From positions 248,001 to 312,000 of the forward strand of contig JAUTXW010000871.1 in assembly GCA_030620095.1 (NCBI GenBank): DNA of 64,000 nucleotides, written 5' to 3'. The first letter of the stretch is position 1; every line of letters begins with the position of its first letter. Of this stretch, positions 45,570 to 56,820 are shown in pieces. This DNA is from Kuschelorhynchus macadamiae (Eukaryota; Arthropoda; Insecta; Coleoptera; Curculionidae). Position numbers and translations under genes: made by a program. The notes beneath the pieces are model-generated. The model had not been told where the DNA came from. It made no database searches and worked only from the letters and a program-made list of their open reading frames with translations.

Positions 45570-48196
45570 CCGAGAACATAACGAATGCAAGCAAAATTGA
45601 GGACATTCATACAGTGATCTACGCAGCGGTTATAACCACGAACACAGAACAATCAGAAACTCCCGCCCCGACACAGAAACACCAACAACATAAAACCAAA
45701 ATTCAAATGGCAGATAAGGATCGAAAATAAAATTAACAAAATTAGAAAAGAATTGGCAACAAGTCAAAACGTATCATATAAAGGGTAGAGAAAATCAAAT
45801 CTCCATCTTCTGATCACACGCTTACAGAAATCCTTGATACTCTGAAGCAAAAATTGTCTGTGTATGCCGCAATACTTCGAAGATACAATACAAAAAATCG
45901 TGAGCAATGAGGAGACAAGTGATAGAAACACCGACCAAACAAGAGATCACAGAATACTGGAAAAGTATTTGGTCAGAACCGAAACCACACAATAATAACG
46001 CTTCATGGATTAAAACGAAAGAAGACAGACACGCATAACTGGAGATGTCCTGGAATAGATAACATTTCATAACTTCTGGTACAAATAGTTTACCTCCACA
46101 CATGAAGCTCTCACTCGCCAAATTAATGAAATTATTTTAAAACCTAGCACACTTCCCAGTTTTCATATATACCTTAAACACAAAAATTCAGACGATAAGG
46201 ACCCGTCAAATTACCGACCTATTACGTGCCTTCCAACACTATATAAGATCATCACAGCCACAATTACCAGGAGAATAGAACAACATCTAGCACACAAAAA
46301 CATTCTAAGGGAAGAGCAAAAAGGGTACAGGAAAAACATCCGAGAATGCAAGGAGCAGCTAATTATAGACAGCGTCATCATGGAACAAAGCAGGAAAAAT
46401 TATAGAAACCTTTATACTGGTTTATAAAATAGATAAAGATTATAAAAAAGCCTTTGATTCGATACCCCACAGCTGGCTAACCAGAGTGCTAGAATTATAT
46501 AAAGTTAATAAAAATATCAGGCAATTTCTTACGCAAATCATGAGTACGTGGAAAATTAAAATCAGACGAGGTATATTCCCGGGAGATTCACTCAGCGCTT
46601 TGTGGTTCTGCCTCTGTCTCAATCCACTCTTAAACACACTGAGTAACACAAACTTCGGATTCCAAACTAAACACCAAAAAAATAACCTACACAAAATAAA
46701 CCATCTCTTGTACATGGATGACATAAAATTATATGCAAGCACAAAGGCACAGCTAAAGGAACTCCTTAAAATCACAGACACGTTTACCCTGGACATCAAC
46801 ATGGAATTTGGTATAAGTAAATGCAAACTTCTTTATATCAACAAGGGACAGTGGAAAGACCACTCTACGAGGGAAACAATCAACAATGAAACTATAGATA
46901 ACATGCTCGAAGAAGAAAAGTACAGATACCTAGGCTTCGATCAAAGCACCAAAATTAACCACACTCATATCAATTCAGAGCTCAAGACGGAATTTAGAAC
47001 CAGACTCACAAAGCTACTAAAAAAAACTACATTTCAGAAATCTAACGAAAGATATTAACACCTTCGCCATACCTATTCTTACGTATTCGTTTGGTATTAT
47101 TAAATGGTCACCCACAGACATAGAAAACATTCACATTCTCATACCCTCTGAATCCAATAAACACAGGAAGTTACATCCCAACGCATGCAAGGAAAGACTT
47201 ACCATCAAGAGAAAAGAAGAAGGGAGGTGAATTATAGATATACAATCGCTAAATAAAAAACAAATTTACGAACTCTTCCACAACAAACAAACTAACATCC
47301 ACCAGGCAATAGTGAAAGCAGGCAAGAATTATACACCGCTCGATCTGTCTCAAACGAGTCACGCAGCAGACGCACACAATCCAATCACGACTAGAAAAGA
47401 TGAACACTTTGTCTGAAAAAACACTTCACGGAAGACACAGATACCACATAAAGCAAGACCATATACATGAAAACTTTCATATACGTGGTTACAAGAAAGG
47501 CAGCTGTTCCCCGAAACAGAAGGCTTCCTGCTTGTCATCCAGGACAAAGTCAGAGCAACCAGAAACTACCGAAAGCACATCATCAAGGACACAAACATTG
47601 AAGACGAGAGGTGTAGGAGATCTCACTAGCAGAGAGAAACGATCGATCACATAATGAGTGGATGTAGGATAATGGCCGGAACTGAATACACCGAGAGACA
47701 CAACTCAGCAGCGAAGGTGGTTCATCAAGTATTAGCCACAACACTCAAACTAACGGAGAGCACAGATCCTTACTACCATTATACATCAACATCCATACTT
47801 GAAAACGAAGACTACAAGCTCTACTGGTACACTGACATCCACACAGATAAAGCAATGCCCGCAAACATACCCGATATTACCTTTCAATTCAAAAAAGAGA
47901 AAATCACTTATTTAATTGACATGGTTATCCCCAACGACGAGAACATCCAAGCGAAATACAGTGAGAAGATTGCCAAATACACCGACTTGGCAATGGAAGT
48001 AAAAGGGCTGTCGAAACAGGAAAGAGCCATCATTGTTTCTCTCGTCATATCAGTAACAGATCTCACCCCAATAACGTTTCCACCGCATTTGGCTCAATTA
48101 GGACTTAATACAGACATTCACAGGAACATAGTTGTTTTTTGTTTTTTTTTTATACTGACTTGATATAATCCCGTCAGTATAATAATAATAATAATT
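45570..48196 (+). pseudogene. R4/Dong-like LINE (copy a) with RT and restriction-like endonuclease
   Basis: Pre-RT region at 45,870-46,020 (RRYNTKNR, EITEYWKSIWSEPKPHNNNA); fingers NYRPITCLPTLYKIITATI at 46,200; motif A DYKKAFDSIPHSWL at 46,440; motif B RRGIFPGDSLSALWFCLCLN at 46,570; motif C HLLYMDDIKLYA at 46,710. The C-terminal part 47,654-48,163 has a Cys/His knuckle region (GCRIMAGTEYTERHNS) and YKLYWYTDIHTDKAMPANIP, PDITF, then TYLIDMVIPNDENIQ. That PD...D arrangement is the restriction-like endonuclease typical of R2/R4-group LINEs. Many stops and shifts. It ends in a (TAA)n tail at 48,180-48,196. Confidence 0.75.
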
Positions 48197-48252
48197 TTTA
48201 TTTCCAATAGTTCAACATACATTACATCATTAATATTAACATAGGAAATAAT
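48197..48252 (-). repeat. 3' end of the jockey-like LINE also seen at 56.15-56.2 kb
   Basis: AATTTTTATTTCCAATAGTT followed by CAACATAC, ATTAATATTAACA and AGGAAATA. It is the complement of the LINE 3' end at 56,150-56,210 and directly follows the TAA tail of the R4-like copy. Confidence 0.6.
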
Positions 48253-48470
48253 ACAGACATTCACAGGAACATCCAAAAATCGGTCATTTTGAAAACATGT
48301 AGCATCGTTAGATCATTTCTTGATATACAATAGTTGTTTTTTTTTCCAGTTCTCTTTTTATTATTTTTATTTTTTGTACTGATTTGGTATAATCCCGTCA
48401 GTATAAAATACAACCACAGGAATACTGTGAGACAACAAGTCATAATAACAATAATAATATATGATATTAA
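48253..48470 (+). repeat. R4/Dong-like LINE 3' end (copy b), 5'-truncated
   Basis: Starts AATACAGACATTCACAGGAA, the coding stretch NTDIHRNI, but unlike copy a it continues with CATCCAAAAATCGGTC (IQKSV), the normal C-terminus of this family. It then runs through a T-rich 3' UTR to GTCAGTATAAAATACAACCA, ACTGTGAGACAAC and an ATAATAACAATAATAAT tail. Confidence 0.65.
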
Positions 48471-48479
48471 TAAATAAAC

Positions 48480-49290
48480 AATGTTTATAAAATTTAAAGA
48501 TATTTTTGTAACCCACGAATGTGTTAGGATTTATATCTAGTTAAGGCTAAAACTATTTCTTGCTCATAAATGCTAAGTAAATAAGCTGTTCATTTCAAAC
48601 ATATCGTCGACTAAAAGGCGATCTATCAGGCCAAATTTTAATAATGGAAAACACAATTTGCTCCAAAATGCATACCGCTGTAAAGAATCGAAGGAATGCT
48701 AGGTCAGGAGAACAACATCGCCTGCGAAATGCATTAAACTGACAAAGAGATAAAATGCCGGAACAAGTGAAACAGACCAATTTTGTTAGGACAGGAATTT
48801 AAATGAATAATAATTCTCCAGCAATTCTCAAGTTATGTTTGACTTTTTAAAACCAGACAGAATGCGACACCACAATTATGAAACCTATTCTTAAATTAAT
48901 TCGCAATAGCGCAGAGCCATTATAAATTTCTAGCAGTATATAAATAAAAGGCCATGCCGTAAAACGTATTTTCTAGTTGCTTATTCGCAAAAGTGTTCTC
49001 ACTGGTTGCTGTGCCTAATTTTTAATTTAACTTAAAGAAGTCAAGGTTTATAATTTTTTCTCTTTGATACATAATATAATTTATGTAATAAAAAATGTTT
49101 AAAAGTACGTTTATGTCCATTATTACTATCTTCTGAAATTTACATCAGGATCACAAAATACCAAAAAGTTGTTTTGTCTATCGATTTGCCTGTCTGTCTG
49201 TCTGTCTATATAACCGTTAATTACTTTTTGCATATGAACCGTTTCTAACTAGCCGGGACAAGCTCCGAATTCAAAAAGTTCAAAATTCTT
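48480..49290. other. no gene; family X-like piece at 49,080-49,260
   Basis: AT-rich. Around 49,180-49,250, GTCTATCGATTTGCCTGTCT with repeated GTCT and CGTTAATTACTTTTTGCATA correspond to the ACAGACAGA block of family X in opposite orientation. Confidence 0.4.
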
Positions 49291-49740
49291 GTGTGAGGAG
49301 GTTTTTATATGGATTGAGGAAATATGACCATACTACTCTACAAGGAACCCTAAAACGACCCTCCTGCTTCCCCATCCCAAGCTGTTCTAAAAAGCTTTGA
49401 TACGCTTTAACTCCTCTCAAGGCTCCAATAACGAGAACGATTAGTTGGACCCTTTACTCTGGATAGTCTTCTCAGTTCGGCCACCAATTGAATGTATTTG
49501 GCTCGCTATTTTCTTTCTTTAACAAGTATGTTGGTGTCTGCCAGAGCAGAGAACTTAATGACGCATAGTGAGTGGTCTCGTTTGTCCAACACAACAGTGT
49601 CTTGCTTGTTCGCTTGCAGCCTAACTGTAGTGGGAAAAGAGTAGTTCCAATAAATGCGACAGTTTTTCAGTTTCCACTACAGCCGTAATATCCTCTGGGA
49701 TAAAGAGTAGCAGTGAAAATTGTACTTTAAACCCTCCTTT
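49290..49740 (-). pseudogene. C-terminal domain of a LINE polyprotein
   Basis: The minus strand reads LQANKQDTVVLDKRDHSLCV with IKFSALADTNILVKERK and LVAELRRLSRVKG. The pattern corresponds to the post-RT domain of LINEs with a restriction-like endonuclease (KPDxVLxD...LIEVSxPxDxNI). Here PD has become QD and the following acidic residue is changed, so the nuclease would be dead. Only this domain is visible and the clade is uncertain. Confidence 0.45.
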
Positions 49741-49759
49741 TCACTCCCCCCTCCCTATC

Positions 49760-51290
49760 AGTACCAGCTTTGGTATACAATATGCACGAAATTACCGTCA
49801 GGGCTAGAAAGGTACGATGTATTCTCAAAATATCTAATACCAAAATATCCTCTAGCCTTGACGTTATTCCGATCATGGTCCTAAAAAGTGCCTGGATCTT
49901 TTCAGGTTATCCGAAGTTTCCTATGAAATGGGTATTTCTCCTCAATCTGCTGATGCACAGCCTGTAAATCTGCTAATGTACAGCCTGTTCCCAAAAAGAG
50001 ATCAAAACTCTTCCCTCTAACCACTCCCCACTACGAGTGAAGCAATGGAGGAGTATACAATTACTTTGAAAGTTATAAACTTATTCATAACCGGCAATAC
50101 GGCTTTCGCCACCAAAGGTCCACAGCAAATCTTCTTCCTTCATAACAAACTACTGTAATGAGTCCATCGAATTCCACTGAGAAGACCAAATTATTGCCGT
50201 CGATATAGCCAAAGCATTTGATCAAGTTTGGCATGACGCACTTCCTAACAAACTTCCTGCTTATGATCTTCCTCCAAAATTTAGTATTTGGATTGCCACT
50301 TTTCTTTCCACCAAAATATTTCTAAAGTAGTTGATGGGCATTCATCAGATATTCACTAGATCAACGCAGGTATTCTACAGGGTTCAGTGTTGGTACATAC
50401 CCTGTTGCTACTGCACATTAATGATCTGATTTCTTCTACCAACAATTTCATTTAAAGCTATGCCGACGATAGTATACTCCACCCCAACATACAATTTTCT
50501 AAACCTGTTTCCAAGACCGAAACTTATGACAGGCGTAGAGTAAAGACTAAGATCCCTAACCCGAGAATCGGTAAAATGGAAGTAAAGAACCTTCTCCAGT
50601 TTAACGATAATAAGACAAAATCAGTTTTATTACCTTACAAAATATCTCCCATTACCTATACCATTCAAGTGAATAATAAACAAATACTTTAGGATAAAGA
50701 TTCAGTTAGCCTAGTATAGAAAGATCTTCGCTGGCATGAACACATCAACTCAACTTCCATAGCAGCCGCGAAGAAAATGGGTTTCGTTTTCCGAGCCCAA
50801 AAGTCTTTTTTCTCCCAACCTGTATACCCTTCACACTTCGCAATCAGACCTATCGTTTAGTATAGCTCGCATATATGAGGAGCAGCCTCTCCTTTAATCC
50901 TTAATATCATTGACTCTATCCAAAGGAGAGCTGTTCACCTGAATGATGATCCAAACAGGAAAATTGCACCTCTAGAGCATCGTCTAACAGATAATATCAC
51001 AGATACTTTTATGGCGAATTGTTATCCATTATGCCTCCTTTAGTCATTCCAGCCAGGAGGACACTCCTAAACTGCAACTCTTTAAATATCGCATAAATAA
51101 ATGTTCCCTCTCCTTACTTAGAGCTACCATGTTCCCTAGTACCTAAGACCTTTGTTTTCTGCTCAAAGATAAAAAAATATTGGAGTTTCGTCGATATTGT
51201 AGTGATGTCTCAGAGTGTAATATAGCACCCTAAGAGCGCAATAGGCAACTTGCATAGTCTTGTTTTTATTACATTAATGTATTCTCTTAC
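49760..51290 (+). pseudogene. jockey-like LINE reverse transcriptase, heavily mutated
   Basis: In shifting frames: SLDVIPIMVLKSAWIFSGYP (49,850), YGFRHQRSTA (50,100), AVDIAKAFDQVWHDAL (50,200), VVDGHSSDIHQINAG, VLQGSV-type, LLLLHINDLISSTNNFI and SYADDSILHPNIQ (50,330-50,490), RAQKSFFSQP, SSHIWGAASPLILNIIDSIQ-RRAV (50,860-50,940). This is a RT core through thumb of a jockey-group LINE (YADD active site retained). More than ten stops or shifts, so it is long dead. It differs from the LINEs at 11-13, 37-38 and 52-53 kb. Confidence 0.65.
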
Positions 51291-51359
51291 ATATAAAAAT
51301 GAAATATCTAAAATATAACGCCTTAAAAATCAATATTTATTTTGTAAAAGAGTTCTAAA

Positions 51360-51780
51360 ATTTCGCGCAACGGATCATTTCAAACGACAAGTAGTATGGC
51401 AACGTCTCCAACGACCTGCAAAAATGCAATATCAGCTGGCTGTCAGCTGTCATGGTTGATGGCAGTATTGGCAGTTTTGTTTGTTTTAATTTTTTGATTT
51501 TGTGGTTTAATTTTTATGTTTATTTAGAAGAAAAGGGTGTATTACTGAACAAGATAAACTCGACACTAACAAAACTGAAATCACAGAACGCAGTCAATGT
51601 CGTCCATTAACCACAAAAACGACAAATGTTGTCTGGCTGACGGCTTGACGAATGACGCCTGTTGTTGTTGAACGTTGCACGGATTGACGTCACGTCCCGT
51701 TTTTCAGTCGGGTGACGTAATTTGAATTTTGGGGCTTTTTTTATTGCCGCCTTTTGTGGGCCGGGGAGACAATAAAATTG
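51360..51780. promoter_or_regulatory. GC-richer island with CRE-type sites, possible promoter region
   Basis: TGACGTCA at 51,685-51,692 and TGACGTAA at 51,713-51,720 are CREB/ATF-type palindromes and half-variants. CAGCTGTCATGG lies near 51,445-51,456. The island stands out from the AT-rich surroundings. It may be a transposon terminus or an upstream region of a host gene outside the window; no exon is visible. Confidence 0.25.
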
Positions 51781-52496
51781 ATTTTTTTTTATATATGTTT
51801 AAATACCACGTGGCCTTATAATCTTTAGTATTTTTTCGAATTTAAAAATTTATGTAAGTTCCCTATTATGCCGGTAAATATAACTAGCACGTGCATGAAT
51901 AGGGCATGAGAAGGAAAGATGCATTAAATTCTCAGGAAGCACCTGACAGGCTCTTACTTAACACGCAATACATTAGAGAACTGACTATGATATAAAAAAG
52001 TATTAATGGCTCCATCTTGATAACCCTTCGGTTTCATATTTCAGACCGCCTGATCTAAGAAAAGAGAATATAAGTTTAGTTGACAATTTCAGCGCCTCGA
52101 TATTTCGAGAGAAAATGCCTTGTGTGTTCTATCGATTTGGTTTGTTGATCATGAAGAACCAGCTGTTGTCCTGATCCCTTAACTCGAGTTTCGATTTCAC
52201 GTGGCTCTATATGAGCAATCGAATCTTAGTCGTTCATGTGTGTTGGAAAAGTATGGTTAAGTTCTTCTGCCCTTGTAGTAACCGCCTTAAAGAGAAAAGC
52301 CCCCAACATCTGTAATTTCATGGTCTCGTATAAGCCAAAGTAGAAGGTTCGCATTATTGGTTGGACATTACACGCCAGACCGATGACGATGCTATTGTGT
52401 ATTCGAAAGCCGTCTACCGTGATGATGAGACAGGTAAATGCTGGATCATTTTGCGTTGACTCGTCTTTAGATCTCTAAGCTTGTTTCGCATTTACT

Positions 52497-52500
<4 letters not shown>
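51781..52500. other. no recognisable gene
   Basis: A frame at 52,320-52,445 (HYWLDITRQTDDDAIVYSKA) is open for about 45 codons, but I do not recognise it. Confidence 0.35.
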
Positions 52501-52502
<2 letters not shown>

Positions 52503-52542
<40 letters not shown>

Positions 52543-52592
52543 CTCCACCTTGATGTCTCACAGTATTTCTGTAGTTGTATTTTATACTTAAA
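52503..52592 (-). repeat. (TAA)n with a very short R4/Dong-like 3' end
   Basis: (ATT)13 on the plus strand followed by CTTGATGTCTCACAGTATTT and CTGTAGTTGTATTTTATAC. The complement of the latter equals the last 45 bp of R4-like copy b (GTATAAAATACAACCACAGG, ACTGTGAGACAAC). It is thus an extremely 5'-truncated insertion with its TAA tail. Confidence 0.6.
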
Positions 52593-52674
52593 TCGGGTAA
52601 AAAAAAAGCTGAACAAAATTTGTGCAAAATAAAAGGGTGCAAAGCAAATACATTGCCTTCAGCTGTAATCAGAA

Positions 52675-53259
52675 TAAACTTCCTCCATAAAAAACATTAT
52701 CTTTTCTAAATAATTCAATTACCATCGAAGAAACAGACAGTATTAAATATTTGGGGGTTAAGATACACAGACATTTAAAATGGGATTGTCATATAAACTT
52801 ATTAATTAAAAAGCTAAGGCAAATACTCTACAAGTTTAAACAAATAAAAAAAATACTCGATATTCCTCAACTGAAAAATATTTACTATGCTCTTGTAAAT
52901 TCACATTTACAATATGGAATTTCCAGCTGGGGAGGTACCTATCAAAAGCATATTAAACCCCTTGAGGTAATACAAAAAATGTTTTTAAAGATAATTTATG
53001 GAAAAATCAATACTTACCCAAGTGACGATCTTTATAAACTTAGTAACATATACGACGTAAAACAGATATACGTCTGTAGGACACTTAATGCTCAGTTTAA
53101 AAACAGACATGAACTGGGAAATATTAGTCAAAAATATTGAACACAACACGCGACTTAAAAATACAATGCAAACTGTGACACTAAAGGTTTCAAAAATGCA
53201 CGTCCAGCGGTCAACTAGGTTCTTGTCTGCATATATTTATCGTCAGATACCTAGATATA
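52675..53259 (+). pseudogene. jockey-like LINE, RT C-terminal part, first piece
   Basis: Open from about 52,700: IEETDSIKYLGVKIHRHLKW, LVNSHLQYGISSWGGTYQKH, QKMFLKIIYGKINTYPSDDL and, after a frameshift at about 53,135, NTRLKNTMQTVTLK and FLSAYIYRQIPRY. This is the thumb and C-terminal region after the RT active site. The frame is cut at 53,259 by element B and its last codons resume at 56,018. The upstream RT core is missing (5' truncation). Confidence 0.65.
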
Positions 53260-54034
53260 CAGGGTGGTGCAACCAAGATGGGGTGGACGATTGTGGGCAA
53301 ACGGAGAGGAATTTGAAAAAACATTTTTGGGATATGATTGATAGTCAAGAACGCTTTGTTTTAAAATTATACCCATTATACAGGGTGGTCTGAAAAGTTC
53401 GTGGTGAACCAAACTTGTGTTTTTTTAAATGGGATACCCGGTATATTATTATTTTAGTTGATTCTCCTATTCGTTACGATCATTTTGATATGAGGTTTGT
53501 TGAGTCTAAAATTTATACCAAGGGAATGGGACGAGGTTAAAGTGGAAAAAGAGTTATACTCCGGCCATTTTTTGAAAACAATTGAAGCAGGTATGGAAAA
53601 ACCAAATATTCTATAAAATGTATTGTATCTAGGACTACAATAATCGCTTGTAAGTCGTTCAAAATTATTCACTGTTATACAGGGTGGTCAAGTTTTGCAA
53701 ATTTACCTTGGATTGAATTTTTTTAAATGGAACACCCCATATATTTTACTGTCATATTAAAGATAACATCGCCAGCTTTCAGAAAATACCCTATTTGATA
53801 TCTTTCTAACCAACAGTTTTTTAGTAAATTAACCGTGAAACCAAAATTTACTCATTCTAACAGAAACGGTATTATTTACGTTGCTTAAATTGACTACCTA
53901 TAATATAAGGAGGCCATGATATAATCATAAATGAAAAGAAAGATTGACATTCTTGTCAAAACCGCAAAGTGTCAGAGAATTGGCATCAATTACCATTGTT
54001 TTTTGACTATAAGCCGAGAAATTGTTAAGTAACA

Positions 54035-55061
54035 ATGAGTTTGAGTACTCCAGAGTTGATAAACATGACTTTTATGTTGGGCGAGTGTAAAAAAAACCCT
54101 TTACTAGCAAGCAGGGTTTATGCGGTACGATATCCCGATGCCGAAAAAAAACCAAGACCTGAAGCTTTTGCAAGTTTATTAGAGAGGTTTCAAGAAATAG
54201 GCAATGTTGCTTTTAAGAAACGTAAAGTAATTAATAAACCAGTTATCATGCTTTGACACAGTGCAAGAAAATCCACACACAAGTACCAGGGAAATTGAGA
54301 GAGCTACTGATATTGAACGCACTAGTATTAAACGGATTCTGAAACAACATAAATATCATGCCTACCACATTGAGTTACACTAAGAACTGTATGATCGCGA
54401 TTACGTCCAACGACAACAGTTTTCAATTTGGTTTTTAAATACAATTTGGGATAATCCAGGTTTTGTAGATAGGGTGCTGCTTTCAGATGAAGCAACTTTT
54501 AAAATCAACGGCTTGGTTAACAAACATAATATGCACTATTGTTCAACCGAAAATCCACATTGGATTCGTCAGGTGGACCATCAAAATAAATGGTCAATTA
54601 ATGTTTGGGGAGGTATAATTGGCTCTCATGTTATAGGACCATATTTCTTTGAAGAGCATTTAACGGGAGAAGTCTATTTAAATTTTTTGAGAAATGAGTT
54701 GCCTTTAATGTTAAGAAATTCCTTATGGTTCCAACATGATGGAGCACCCCCGCGTTACCATAGGCATGTAAGACATTTTCTCAATAATTGGAAAGGAGAG
54801 CATTGGATTGGGCGAGGTAGACCAGTTAAGTGGCCTGCGAGGTCACCCGATTTAACGCCACTAGATTTCTTTTTATGGGGACATGTTAAAGAAGAAGTTT
54901 ATAAAGAGGTTCCAACCACAGTGGAAGATATGAAGTTGAGAATAATAAGCAGTTTTCCCAACATTTCAGACCTGACTTTGAGAAAAGTGAAACTTTCATT
55001 TATGGATAGACTCGAAATGTGCCTTCAGCAAAACGGTGGTTTAGTTGAACATCTTTTATAA
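54035..55061 (+). pseudogene. transposase of element B, two lesions, DD41D type
   Basis: ATG at 54,035; N-terminal domain LINMTFMLGECKKNPLLASR, RYPDAEKKPRP. A frameshift near 54,245 ends the first frame at residue 73. Thereafter STREIERATDIERTSIKRIL (second helix-turn-helix) and a TAA at 54,381-54,383 precede the long open nuclease part: LLSDEATFKI (first Asp), WFQHDGAPPRYH (second), WPARSPDLTPLDFFLWG (third). The last two are separated by 41 residues as in element A. The end is LEMCLQQNGGLVEHLL, parallel to A's EMCLQMNGQHIEHLL. Only these two lesions are seen, so inactivation is recent. Confidence 0.8.
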
Positions 55062-55126
55062 GTTTTAATTACATTGTTTTTGTTGATTTATATTAAATTT
55101 GTTTTTTTTGTAAAAAAAGATCTGTT

Positions 55127-56017
55127 ATTAATACTGCCAAAGCATTATCTTCATTGGTAACTGGTTTATTAATTACTTTACGTTTTTTTGAAAGCAACAT
55201 TTCCTGTTTCTTGAAATCTCTATGATAAACTTGCAAAAGCTTCTATCTTGTTTTTATTTCGGCATCGCATCATCAAAGAACAACATTTTTTTATTTACTG
55301 ATGACAATATTCTGACACTTTGCTGTTTCGACAGGACTGTCAATCTTTTGTTCAATTTATGATGATATCATGGCCTCCTAATATTAAATTGTCAATTTTT
55401 GACAACGTGAATTCAGAGTAATTCGTGTTAAAATGAAGAAATTTTGAATTCACAGTTAATTTACTGAAAAACTGTTGGTCAGAAAGGTATTTTCTGAAAG
55501 TTAGTAATGTTATCTTTAACACGAAAGTAAAATATACAGGGTGTTCCATTTAAAAAAATTCAATCCAAGGTAAATTTGCAAAACTTGACCACCCTGTATA
55601 ACAGTGAATAATTTTGAACGACTTACAAGCGATTATTGTAGTCCTAGATACAATACATTTTATAGAATATTTGGTTTTTCCATACCTGCATCAATTGTTT
55701 TCAAAAAATGGCCGGAGTATAACCCTTTTTTCCACTTTAACCTCGTCCAATTCCCTTGGTATAAATTTTAGACCCAACTAACCTTATATCAAAATGATCG
55801 CAACGAATAGGAGAATCAACTAAAATAATAATATACCGGGTATCCAATTTAAAAAAACACAAGTTTGGTTCACCACGAACTTTTCAGACCACCCTGTATA
55901 ATGGGTATAATTTTAAAACACAGCGTTCTTGACTATCAATCATATCCCAATTTTTTTTTTTCAAATTTCTCTCCGTTTGCCCACAATCGTCCACCCCATC
56001 TTGGTTGCACCACCCAG
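55127..56017 (-). repeat. right inverted arm of element B, including an inverted gene-start copy
   Basis: On the minus strand the inner part (55,268 to 55,127) corresponds to transposase codons of about 35-75, e.g. GAAGCTTTTGCAAGTTTAT and AAAGTAATTAATAAACCAGT. It retains 10 bp between AAACCAGTTA and ATGCTTTG that the main gene has lost. The copy itself carries stops and a shift, so it is not open. Confidence 0.75.
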
Positions 56018-56215
56018 TATAAAAGAATCGAGTACAAGCGAACAACTTAAGTCTCAGTTAGGAAAATAATAAAACTTGAAATTGAGTAGTAAAATGAAAA
56101 AGATATATCCCAAACTAGTCTTCAGACTTCTGGGATTTCTTTCTTCTTTTTATTTCCTGTGTTAATATTGATGGTGTCATGTATGTTGAACTATTGGAAA
56201 TAAAAATTATTATTA
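56018..56215 (+). pseudogene. jockey-like LINE, last codons and 3' UTR, second piece
   Basis: Resumes the frame interrupted at 53,259: with one TA removed the reading continues KESSTSEQLKSQLGK and stops. The 3' UTR follows to TGTTGAACTATTGGAAATAA and an (ATT)n run, the probable tail. Confidence 0.65.
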
Positions 56216-56225
56216 TTATTATACT
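56206..56225. repeat. (ATT)n junction between two LINE 3' ends
   Basis: About five ATT units shared between the plus-strand LINE tail (left) and the minus-strand R4-like tail (right). Confidence 0.8.
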
Positions 56226-56820
56226 GACGGGATTATACCAAGTCAGTATAAAAAAAAACAAAAAAAAAGGAAAACAAAAAACAACTATGTTCCTGTGAAT
56301 GTCTGTATTAAGTCCTAATTGACCTAAATGCAGTGTAAACGTTGTTGGGGTGAGGCTTGTTACTGATATGACGAGAGGAACCATGATGACGGTTTCCACA
56401 GCCTTTTTATTTACGGCGATCTTTTTACTGTATTTCGCTTGGATGTTCTCGTCGTTGGGGACAGCCATGTCAATTAAATAAGTGATCTTTTCTTTTTTGG
56501 ATTAAAAGGTTATATTGGGGTCTGTTTGCGGAGATTGTTTTATCTGTGTGGATCTCAATGTCCCAGTAGAGCTTGTAGTTTTCGTTTTCAAGTATGGCTG
56601 TTGGTGTATAATGGTAGTAAGGGTCTGTGTTCCCCGTTAGTTTGTACGTTGTGGCTAATGCTTAATGAACGACCTTCGCTGTTGAGTTGTGTCTTGCGGT
56701 GCATTCAGTTCCGGCCATTATTCTATACCCGCACTCATTATGTGATCGATCGTTCTCTCGCTCGTGACATCTGCTGCCTGCCGTCTTCAATAGTTGTGTC
56801 CTGATGATGCTTTTCTTTTA
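56223..56820 (-). pseudogene. R4/Dong-like LINE 3' end (copy c), antisense
   Basis: Minus strand from about 56,810: ALATTYKLTGNTDPYYHYTP, YKLYWDIEIHTDKTISANRP, then MAVPNDENIQAKYSKKIA (56,468) and PLVISVTSLTPTTFTLHLGQ with NTDIHRNIVVF. This is the restriction-like endonuclease domain and C-terminus as in copy a, with the same shortened end (RNIVVF). Stops and shifts present. It is 5'-truncated at about 56,820, where a TTA-rich microsatellite begins. Confidence 0.7.

Larger units (their letters stand above)
53260..56017 (+). mobile_element. DD41D-type Tc1/mariner element B with very long inverted repeats
   Basis: Tips CAGGGTGGTGCAACC and GGTTGCACCACCCAG with TA outside each (53,258-53,259 and 56,018-56,019). 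The arms pair over about 715 bp with high similarity (53,260-53,976 with 55,311-56,017). After a gap of roughly 110 bp in the right arm they pair again over the gene start (54,136-54,258 with 55,127-55,268). Inside the arms, CAGGGTGG recurs at 53,382 and 53,681 and their mirror positions, probably transposase-binding repeats or nested modules. Confidence 0.85.

Noticed and set aside
46440..46826. 128-codon minus-strand frame
   Set aside because: Antisense of the R4-like RT region.
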